Origin: Bimuria novae-zelandiae CBS 107.79
Lineage: Eukaryota; Ascomycota; Dothideomycetes; Pleosporales; Didymosphaeriaceae
Length of the DNA: 64,000 nt
Assembly (NCBI GenBank): GCA_010015655.1
Contig: ML976671.1
Span: 746,533 to 810,532 of the forward strand
Direction: 5' to 3'
Shown: positions 55,731 to 64,000 of the stretch, piece after piece
Layout: each line of letters opens with the position of its first letter
How positions within the stretch are numbered: the first letter of the stretch is position 1
The notes under the pieces: generated by a model
Databases searched by the model: none
Seen by the model: the letters and a program-made list of their open reading frames with translations, nothing else
Told to the model about the DNA's origin: nothing
Program-made: the position numbers and the translations under genes

Positions 55731-56789
55731 CACCCCCTCAGCTTGGGCTTATCCTCAAGCTGGACCTTCGCATTATTTATCTGTCTATTATTCTAACTTA
55801 AAGGCCTCTATCCTCTGCTGTAGATCCTGCAGGGCAACCTCTTAATTAGTAATCTTATTTAATATATCTTTAAGTCCCAGCTTATTTAGAAACTTGCTCT
55901 ATTTGTTCACTAGCAGGGCCTTTGTAAGTCTATCTACAACCATGTCCTCTAAGCGTTAATAGTCTACCTTAATTTTCCTAAGTGTGACTTCTTGTCTTAG
56001 CTAGTAATTATAGATATCTATATAGCGGAGCTTAGTCTGCAGCTTTGCGATCTCTTTAGTAATTAGGCAAATAGTTTATTAATTATTGTAGTTAATTATG
56101 ATTAGGTGATTGCTTATAGCGATCTAGAGCTCCTAGAGTAATCGTGAAGTGAAGATGGCCTCCTTAGCCACTTGTGAAAGCGCTAGAAGTTCGGCCTCTA
56201 TTATTAATATAGTAACTGTATCTTACTTGCTTGCTTTCCAGGCAATCAGGCCGCTAAATAGCTTAATAATGTATCCTTATAAACTCTTATAATTAAGTAT
56301 ATTATCTGTAAAGGATGCGTCGCTTGCTACTTCTAGAGTATCTACACCCCTAAGCTAAAGACCTAGTAATTTAGTATTAGCAAGATAGAGGAGAACTTAA
56401 TTAATAGCCGCTTAATACTCTTTGCTTAGGTTAGATAAGAATCGTGATAATCTAGAGCTTACAAAAGCAATATCTAGTTAAGTTATAACTATAGCATAGA
56501 GAATTAATCCGACTTTGCGCTAGTATTAATTAATCTCACCCTTACTAGCTAGTCCTGTTCTTGGGAGTAATTTGATTAAACCTATCAGGGTATTGTGGCG
56601 AATCTCATAGTGATTAATAAGGCGCGATATTTTGTCGATGTATAATACTTATAAAAGCCAGATCTTTCTATTTAAGCGGTCCCTAATAATTTTAATTCCT
56701 AGAAACTATTACAGGTCTTTCCCGCTAGTAAGGGTAAATTTAGTTCTTATCTCTTTAATAGCTGCTTTTGCTGCAGGCTCGTAATTCTT

Positions 56790-56999
56790 CTAATAGGCAA
56801 TAATAAGATTATCTACATAGAAGAAGATAATAATACCATCCTTAATAAGGCAGCATGGCTCGTGGGGCACTGTTTCAAAGCTAATATCACGGAGCGTTAA
56901 TATAAACTCTCTTTGCCAGAGCAGTAGAGATATGCGCAGTCCATACAGTACTTTATATAGTTTAAGAACTATGCCTGCTTGCGAGTATCCGCGGGGCAT
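56790..56999 (-). pseudogene. Copia 2 reverse-transcriptase fragment
   Basis: 69 codons of RT core: the LYKVLYGL block (usually YGLkQs-r-W) followed by CCLIKDGIIIFFYVDN. The conserved YVDD reads YVDN. This is a remnant of the Copia 2 polyprotein, not an independent gene. Confidence 0.8.
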
Positions 57000-59900
57000 T
57001 CTTATGTAGATTTCTCTGTCCAGCTTTGCGTAAACAAACGCGTTCGTAACGTCATGTTAGATAAGCTCTAGGTCGAACCAAGCTACAATCGCTATAAGCA
57101 TGCGAAAGAATCGTCTTATAAGTATTATAGCGTAGGTTTCTTATAAGGTTAGGTGCCACTATTAATCGCCCCGCACCACCAGCCTTGCCTTGCACTTCTA
57201 TAGTTGATAGTGTTTATTAAACTTGTAGGTGTATACCTACATGCAGTCGAGGATTTAATAGCCTACTACCTTTACTAGAGCTGCTACGACCTCGCTCTAA
57301 GACTTTATTTCCTTATGGCTCTATAGATAGGAACGTTCTGCTTCCTTCTATATATTATAAAGAGGGTGATCTTCGAGCTTGCTTCGGCATATGGGTGACT
57401 CTGGAAGCACGCTTCGATGTGGCTTCTTACCTAATGTAATTATTCGTCAAAGCTACGCCTTATTAAGAACCTTGCCTTTATATTTACTATTACTACTAGC
57501 TTTAGTGCCTACTATAAAGGCTACGGCCCATGCGCTTGTTTGCAACTGCCCTATTTATAACTCTTAGGGTGGTCTAGCTTAATCGCCTCCTGCCATTAGT
57601 TGTGCAAGGAGTGTCACTAGTGGCAGTATTAATAGAGGCGTTAGATATTCGTACCTAGCTCTCCTGCCTTAATTATACTTAGGAGCGCTTTTAACCTCTT
57701 CCTCTAGCGCTTTACTAATTATCTTATCCTTAAAAAAGGACTCGGTGGCTTGCTCTTATTAAGGTAAAAAAGGTAGCTCTACTAATCGCACCTAGGCTGC
57801 TATTTCTTCTAATATATTATGCATAAGGTTGTCTACCAGGTCTTTAGTTTTGCCTAAGAATATAGTATCCTTGTTAAAAATTACATCGCGAGTACTAATT
57901 GTCTTTGCTAAAGAGGGAATCTATATTCTCTAGATATTAGTTAATTTATAGCTAACTAAATAGCCTATTTATGCTTTAGGATCTAGTCGCTAGAGCTTGC
58001 TCTTGCCACGTTTAGTGTTATTAGTTATAGCAAAGGTCTTGTAGCTATAGGCTTTTAAGTAAGCTTAATTAGGCTTCTTTAGTTAGGTAATAATGCCGTT
58101 CTAAAAGGCTACTGTTGTAAAGAACACTTTATATAGAGATCGCCATTAATTAGCGTAGTTCGGCGTTTAATTATATAGGTAGACTGCGGCTTGGGTGATC
58201 TTAGGCTATATTTACTAAGATAGGTTAGAGTTAAGTCGCATCGCGCGCGCTTTCTCCTTAATTACACCCCCTAAGCGTTTAGCTCCTCTATTTTATACTT
58301 AGGTATCTAGTGCTAAAGGCTTAATCTTAATACCTTGCGCTAAGCACTACTTCTTAACGTTTGCCTTAATAAAGAAGATCTTGTTATTAGATTTAATTAC
58401 TTTTACTATAATATTATATTATACTTTTATAAACTATATAAAGGTGCTAAGTAATTTAATAATTAAGCGTGCTAGGCGGTTATCCTTAAAGTAGTAGTCC
58501 TATGCGAAGCTAGAGAATTAGTTAGTAATTAGTATTTAGCTCTTCTCTCTTGTTAAGCTGTCTGCTTTGTAGTCGTAAAAGTCTATTACGACTCGCTCGC
58601 CAGGGCCTTTAGTTCGCTCCCTAGCTTGCTAGCGTATTTACCGTTTTAGTTTTACTTTGCCGCAGGCGTTACATTTAACTATAGAAAGGCCTTTAATCCT
58701 TACTCCCTTAGATTACTACACGAGGTGTTTAAGGGCCTAAGGGCCTAAATAGCCTAATTATTAGTGCTAGGTCCACGCGTTTGCCTTTTATAGACTTTAT
58801 TTAGTGCGTGTGTTAGTCTTGTAAGTGGCGTGCGTAGTATTAGTAGGAATACTACCTGCTAGCCTTGTTCTGTGTTCTAGCACCTACTATCTATGTAACT
58901 CTTAAAGTTCTGCTAGCACAGTATTATCTCTTCTTTTTAGAGTTATTAGGTCTACCCTTATATCCCACCAAAGGCCTTGCCTCCGGAGTAATCGAAACGA
59001 TACAAGGTTGTAGAGTAAATTAGGGCAATAGGCGATATTGTCTAGCTATATTATTTAATTGCCGCTTACACTCTATACGTTAAGATAGATAGTCCTGTAT
59101 CCTTAGATCTATATTTGTGTATTCCCTGCCTATATAAAGTCTCCTAACGCCGGTGGCCAGTATGAGACAAAGCGATCGATATTGTTAAAGATATAGCAGG
59201 TTGTGCCTAAATTAAGTATAGTTAAGCATCGCAATAGGTACGTGTTTAATTCGTTATAGAAGGATGCGGCTTAGAAGCTCGCTAGGATTTTAGTAATCTT
59301 ACGTTTGTCTAGTCACTTATTATTAGCCTTAGTAATTCGAGTTAGAGTGGGAGTATGTGATAATTTAATTCTAGGTGTTTAAGACTTTAGTCTTTTCACC
59401 TTCCTCATCTCATCTTGTAGATGTAAATTATTTTAGATTCTGTATTATACTATATCTATAAAGCCAGGTCGTGGCCTAAACCACTCTAGTGCATGATCTA
59501 GATATGCGTAGAAGCAGTCTTTTAGACTATGCCTTTATTTATAAGTAGGGCATTTTTTGCCTTTAACTACCGTTGTATCCTCTATTAAAGACTGCTTAGA
59601 TATGGTGCTTTAACTAAAGGATTGTTTTTGTCGAGGTCTCCCCTGTCTACGTTAGTTATTTGTGGAAGATAGCGCGTCTTTAGCAGCGTGAGAGGCGTCC
59701 CTGTTAGTGCCTAGGGTGGATGCACCACTAGCAGCGAGAGATAGCTTACTAGTAGTAAAGGCGCCCCTATGCTGTTTGCCCTTAATTAGGTAGAGTATTA
59801 CTATATATTCTTAGAAGCGTTTTATTATCTCCTTCCTTGTTATATCTGCGTCTCGGCGTCCAGTTTCTTGAAAGGACACACCCTAAGTAGGAGTAGCCTT

Positions 59901-60605
59901 TATAATCGCAGTTAAGAAGTCCTTCATGGTATTATAGATTAATTGTACTTCGGTAATATTGTTTGTCTCTACTTCTATAGCTGCCTAATTATACTTAGTC
60001 AGCTAGGTATCCTAGTTTGAGGGTTATCTTATTAGCTTAAGGGCCTATAGGTATTGTGCTCTTGCTCTATCCCGCTCGTCTTCTTTATTAACGCCTACGG
60101 TCTGTGTTAGAGACGTAATCTATTGCCAGATTTAATCTCTAGGCTTGCAGCAGTTGCGTTGCAGGTGTGGCGATATAGTGGATTAGATATAGATAACCAC
60201 TTTCTTAAGACTTAATCTCTCTTCGCGGTATTCCTTATCCTTTATCTTATAGTCTTTAAGCTATATCTTATAGAACTTAATGTCCTCTTTATATGCCTTA
60301 AGTCCTAAGTTTAATAGCTCTAATAGGCGTATTAGAGGGTTCTGTTAATCGTCGTCGTTTACGCGGATAATTAGTTAGTAACTTGCTATTTCTAGCAGCA
60401 ACGGTGGTGTCGGCCTTTTGCGTGGGAGTTTGGCTCTATCTAGGTTAATAATAGGCTATATATCTATTAGTTCGCATTGCGCTTTTAGCTACAGCAGCCA
60501 TAGTGTGTAGTTAGTATAATTAGTTAACACAATTATTAAGTCGCGAAGTGTTAACAGCGATATTATCCTTTCTTAAGGTTTAGTTAAGGTAGTAAGACTC
60601 TTAAT

Positions 60606-60829
60606 TATTAGATTTAATAGTGTTCTGTCACTTTAAGATAATGCAATAATGAGAATTAATAGTTATAATGATTTATTAATAATGTTCGTGTTCTGTCTAT
60701 GTCTGGAATGCAGATGTGTGCGAGGCTCCAAATAAGTGTCGCTGTAGCGGTAGCCCTATTTAGAATAGTACAAAAGAGAGAGTGCTCCAGCCTCATTTCC
60801 ACAACAGATAGAGGCCATATAATCGGACA
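60606..60829 (-). repeat. 5' LTR of Copia 2
   Basis: 224 bp, collinear with 55507-55730. Its left part carries several G-to-A and C-to-T changes (TGTCAG has become TATTAG), while the right third is nearly clean. Confidence 0.9.
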
Positions 60830-61024
60830 AAGATAGCTATAGATAGACTTACTAAAGTCCTTTTAAAGACTAAATATTAGGAGTTTATTTAATAGCTTTA
60901 TTTTATTAATATCGCATAACGCCTCTAGGACAGCGTTAATAATAATAATAATTTTATATATTTAGTTACCTAATTAAGCAAGATTTTAGCTTTACCTCTT
61001 AATCGACATAAAGCTGAGGGGGTG

Positions 61025-61160
61025 TGTGACGTTTCAGTATGGAAGCTTGGGCCACCCGTGCGGCCCGTGCACGTGACTCACGTGATCTACAGTATATAGC
61101 TCCATAGAGTAGCTTCTCAATCAAAACAACGATTGTCTCAACACTCTTTTCGACGCAACA
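61025..61160 (+). repeat. 3' LTR of Copia 1
   Basis: 136 bp, same ends as 50526-50675. It is preceded by a purine tract and followed by TTATG. Confidence 0.92.
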
Positions 61161-61165
61161 TTATG

Positions 61166-61567
61166 TATATAACTATGAAAAAACACTGTAGATTGACACA
61201 GTTCCCAGTAAATGCACCCGCCTTTTGGCACCTCTCTTACAGACTATATCGCCTCCTGTAATTAGTTTCTACCTTTGTCCCAATAAATGCTCTCACCGCT
61301 ACTCACCGAGTGAATGCTGCATTGGGATTGCTGGAGCTCAGCCGAAGCGCAACCTTGTTACACAGCATATGAACCCCACTTCAGCCGAAGTCCGATCCCC
61401 TCAGTCTACAAACACTGCTCGTTGCCTAGCTTTACACTTCCGTCTCTTCACTTCCAAATTCCAGATGTCAGCGTCGATTTTTTAGTTTTGTTAATTTCAG
61501 TTGCATCTTTGAAGTGTATTCCTCGCTCACTGAACCCTATTGAAGACGTGAGAAGGCAGCCTAGGTC
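61166..61567. other. Non-RIP gap right of Copia 1
   Basis: Normal-composition DNA between the Copia 1 target copy and the DUF7587-type pseudogene. A plus-strand frame (61225-61485) has no recognised motif. Confidence 0.45.
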
Positions 61568-62412
61568 ATGTCACCATCTTCGAATACAGCGGATGAATCC
61601 TCACTCACACGTCAAAAGAGCGGGTCGCTCCTAAATTATCAGCAACAACGCAATCCGTTGATCAGAACTGAGGAGCAGATCCATCCATAGAACGTCAGTT
61701 TGCCCCCAACACAAAACTTTGATGTGCCATTTCTTCGCCTTTGGGACGACTATTCAGGGAGCCAACCCAATCAAAATCACCGTATGATATCGAGGCGCCG
61801 GATGAACGACTAGACACGTTCGATCGGTGGAAAAAAAGTCTTACAATACATGTGAGAGCTAGTGATCCATACGCATAAGGAAGAAATTGAGAATTGTACT
61901 TGTTGTTGTATTGGGTGAAGCTACGAACAGTAGGTATACATGAGTGGCTGTAAACAGCGCTAGTGTAGGATGGGTAGTCGCATCTCAACACAGGTGAGGC
62001 GCCACTGCAAGTGGGGAAAGGGAGACTCCAAACCGTGACAATACATGTCGACCCCGGAGATTGGACACCGGCACCATATATCTCTTTTCAGGCCTCAACG
62101 ACAAAAATAGAAAAGATTGCACTGCGCAGAGCTCATAGGGGTCCCCAGACACTTAGCGTCATCGATCCCAATGTTCGATTGGGACATGGTCTACCAATCC
62201 GCCACGTCGCTGACGAGATGGAGCGTTGTGGGATAGAAGATCCATATGGGAATTCGAACGGATAATACTTCAACCATTACGTCTGTCTATGGGAGGTGAC
62301 ACCGAAAGAGGTTGTTCGACATTTTCCATGGGACGAGCTAGTTGCCATACAACACAATTGGTATGAATGTATTATCATGCCAGCATTCATACTCTTTCAA
62401 AATGTACAGTAG
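61568..62412 (+). pseudogene. DUF7587-type fungal gene, broken
   Basis: A proposed N-terminus at 61568 (MSPSSNTADESSLTRQKSG) meets TAG at 61688-61690 and then resumes with PFLRLWDDYSGSQ. From 62011 the frame reads DPGDWTPAPYISFQAS, LSVIDPNVRLGHGLPIRHVA, DEMERCGIEDPYG; after TAA at 62263-62265 it continues NHYVCLWEVTPKEVVRHF and NWYECIIMPAF to a stop at 62410-62412. These blocks resemble the fungal DUF7587 family (function unknown, often in effector- or incompatibility-like proteins); the family name is from memory. The stretch 61770-62010 contains further stops or introns that I cannot resolve. The TAA sits in a conserved segment and could come from CAA. Confidence 0.58.
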
Positions 62413-62615
62413 GAGCGAAGCAATAAATATTTTTAACGACATACACTACGGCGAAATATATATACAAAATGTGTATTTTTGGGATTTTTTTAGTTGACGA
62501 AAATATACACAATTTTAACCCTATATTTTATACCATAATAGTATTTTATTTTACAGTTCACTTTATACAAATTGTGTATGTTTTTTTAATCAAAAGTCTT
62601 AAGAATACTATGATA

Positions 62616-64000
62616 ACGTACATGTATAGCGAGTTAATTCGTTAAGCGAGTCGATTACTTTGCTAAGAGCCCACTAAAATCTATACTCTACACGATAGCA
62701 CAGAACCTACATAAATAATTATAAGAAATCATAGTAGACTAATCTACTTAGAATTTACTTTTATAGACTATTATCAGTCATTTTATTACACCTAGCTTTA
62801 CTATAATGTTTATAGTACTATTAAGTAGGTTTATTTTATTTAGCGTGCACTCTCTTTTTTACCTGTTTATTATTATTACGCGCTATAAAGTCCTTTAGAG
62901 TAGCTAGTTACTAGCCATTAGTAGCTATAAAGACTTTTTCCTACTATAGTTACTTTTTCTTATGCGATTTTTATCGCGTAGTAGTCTTATTGGTAGCTTA
63001 AAGCTTAGTAATTTGCTTTTATGCTAATACTAGCTTATATGCTACTACTATTATACCTTTTATTATCTTTTTAAAGGCCTTAACTATGCTTATTAGAGAA
63101 TTATTCAAGTACTTTTAAATTCTCGTCTTTATTAGTATTAATTATGACTTAAATTTTAAGGTATTACTAGACTTTTATAATTACTATAGGTTATGATTAG
63201 CTACCACTAGTAGTTGTTGTATACGTAAGTAAATATTAAGCTTTAATATTACTACTTTTAGGTTAAGAGGAAAAAGGCTAGCGCCTAAAAAGCTTTCTTA
63301 AATATTACTTTAGGTAATTATAGCTTTAAAAGTAGTAATAAAGTAAGATAGGAACTTAATTTTAGTAATATACGTAATATAATTATGTATTAGATCCTTA
63401 TCTTAGCGCTTGTACGCCTTCTTTAAAAGCGAGAAATACTTTATATTAAGTAGCTATAAAAGGTGTAACAAATATAAAGATTTATAAAAAGTTATAATTT
63501 TATTATTTTCATAGTGTTATTAGAATTGGAGTAAGTTATACCTCTTATAATTTTTAATAGCTAGTAAACGTGCTACACTAATAATACACCTCTTTATATA
63601 CTTATTAAAGTACTTTAGCTATTATCCACTAAGCTTATTTATTACCTGGCTATTTTTAGAGACTATAATAACTTAGTTATAAGGTAGAACTTTCTTCTTA
63701 TACTAGATAGAGAGGTGGTGCTTACCCTAAAAGGAAAAAAATGGCAGGATTATTTAGCCTATTATATTAATACCTTTAAAAACTATTATTTATTCTTAAT
63801 TACTCTAGTAAACGCTCTTTAGCCTGCCTTAATCCTTAAAACCTATAATAACTACTCTAGTTAATATTATAACTATTATAAAGCTAGACTTATTAAAGTT
63901 ATAAGTGTCTTTACCTAGGATACTATGCTAGCTTTAGTATTCTTTATAAGCTAGAACTAGCCTTATATAATCTTAAGATCCTTATAAAGGGCTCTTTAGT
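62616..64000 (-). mobile_element. Pogo/Fot1-type transposon (copy C), right part outside window
   Basis: Begins after TA at 62614-62615 with ACGTACATGTATAGCGAG, then GTTAATTCGTTAAGCGAG, an end similar in pattern to copies A and B. The minus strand, read through stops, gives pogo transposase blocks in the order expected for a leftward gene: YNFNKSSF, GFKDQGRLKSV, VIIVSKN, LLAIKNYKRYN, HYENNKIITFYKSLY, LLNIKYFSLLKKAYKR (63920 down to 63400). RIP-degraded throughout, so inactive. The other terminus lies beyond the window. Confidence 0.75.

Larger units (their letters stand above)
55507..60829 (-). mobile_element. Ty1/Copia LTR retrotransposon 2, nested and inverted
   Basis: A 5323-bp element in the RNase H region of Copia 1, with target duplication AAGAT (55502-55506 and 60830-60834). 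LTRs of 224 bp at 55507-55730 and 60606-60829 read TGTC...GGACA on the plus strand. A purine tract complement (CACCCCCTCAGCTTGG, 55730-55745) lies next to the left LTR, so transcription ran leftward. A reverse-transcriptase fragment at 56790-56999 (minus) reads MPRGYSQAGI, LKLYKVLYGL, ...IIIFFYVDNLIIAY, the Copia YVDD site with the second Asp changed to Asn. The left LTR is less mutated than the right. The rest is stop-filled. Confidence 0.9.
50526..61160 (+). mobile_element. Ty1/Copia LTR retrotransposon 1, host of a nested insertion
   Basis: LTRs at 50526-50675 and 61025-61160, flanked by the 5-bp target duplication TTATG (50521-50525 and 61161-61165). A purine tract AGCTGAGGGGG precedes the 3' LTR. 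Without the nested element and its duplicated target the element is about 5.3 kb. Copia order is readable through stops: gag start at 50827; integrase C-terminal region with YRAYVLNKYLPRRAKTASRA, LIGHLVGYNSTNIF and DRVIRTRDVVFNTF (53180-53370); reverse transcriptase with YVNN in place of YVDD (54578-54589); and an RNase H relic ending NKIAIDRLTKVLL just right of the nested element. It is RIP-degraded from about 51050 on. The left LTR abuts the right end of pogo copy B. Confidence 0.9.

Noticed and set aside
55515..55733. 72-codon minus-strand frame
   Set aside because: It lies almost entirely within the Copia 2 LTR.
1..64000. tRNA, rRNA or CRISPR arrays
   Set aside because: No cloverleaf-like T-arm/acceptor pairing, rRNA signature or regularly spaced direct repeats were found by eye; a covariance-model scan would be needed to exclude tRNAs fully.

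Overview
This 64 kb window looks like nuclear DNA of a filamentous ascomycete (Pezizomycotina; a Dothideomycete is plausible but not demonstrated). The genes carry short introns with GTAAGT-type donors and CTAAC-like branch points. They belong to fungal families (Pth11/rhodopsin-like, DUF3176, HET, Mil1/TMCO4, mL54). The transposons show the signature of repeat-induced point mutation (RIP): AT-rich bodies full of TAA/TAG, with CpA/TpG turned into TpA. I saw no bacterial features, CRISPR, rRNA or convincing tRNA.

Layout. 0-9 kb: three minus-strand genes (rhodopsin-like membrane protein, DUF3176 membrane protein, 888-aa methyltransferase-domain protein). 9.4-11.6 kb: conserved genes RPE1 (ribulose-phosphate 3-epimerase) and LSM2. 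12.5-15.5 kb: two consecutive single-pass membrane proteins of fungal-specific type, the second apparently broken. 15.8-17.6 kb: a minus-strand ankyrin-repeat/deaminase-fold gene interrupted by one in-frame TAA. 18.8-20.9 kb: a RIP-degraded pogo-type transposon with perfect 52-bp inverted repeats. 21.1-22.8 kb: type-B carboxylesterase, followed by a short interstitial telomere-type repeat. 23.2-27.0 kb: two decayed HET (heterokaryon incompatibility-type) genes.

27.8-39.4 kb is a compact, intact block: mitochondrial ribosomal protein mL54, a polytopic membrane alpha/beta-hydrolase-like protein, PPE1 (PP2A methylesterase), UTP23 (18S rRNA processing), a Mil1/TMCO4 (DUF726) lipase-like protein and a short-chain dehydrogenase. 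These genes do not form a pathway.

40.4-64 kb is an accessory, repeat-rich block. A gene of unknown family is broken by two TAG codons. A pogo element (41.8-50.5 kb) is split by a 6.9 kb Gypsy retrotransposon (TSD TTAGC), which itself holds a probable solo LTR. Against the pogo end sits a Copia element (50.5-61.2 kb, TSD TTATG) that is split by a second, inverted Copia element (TSD AAGAT). Beyond these lie a broken DUF7587-type gene and a third pogo element running off the window. The most striking themes are several genes broken at single sites by changes that could be RIP-type transitions, an unusual ankyrin-deaminase architecture, and RIP that stops short of transposon ends. Exon boundaries were derived by eye from splice signals and reading-frame continuity; all family names are from recognition of motifs, not from searches.
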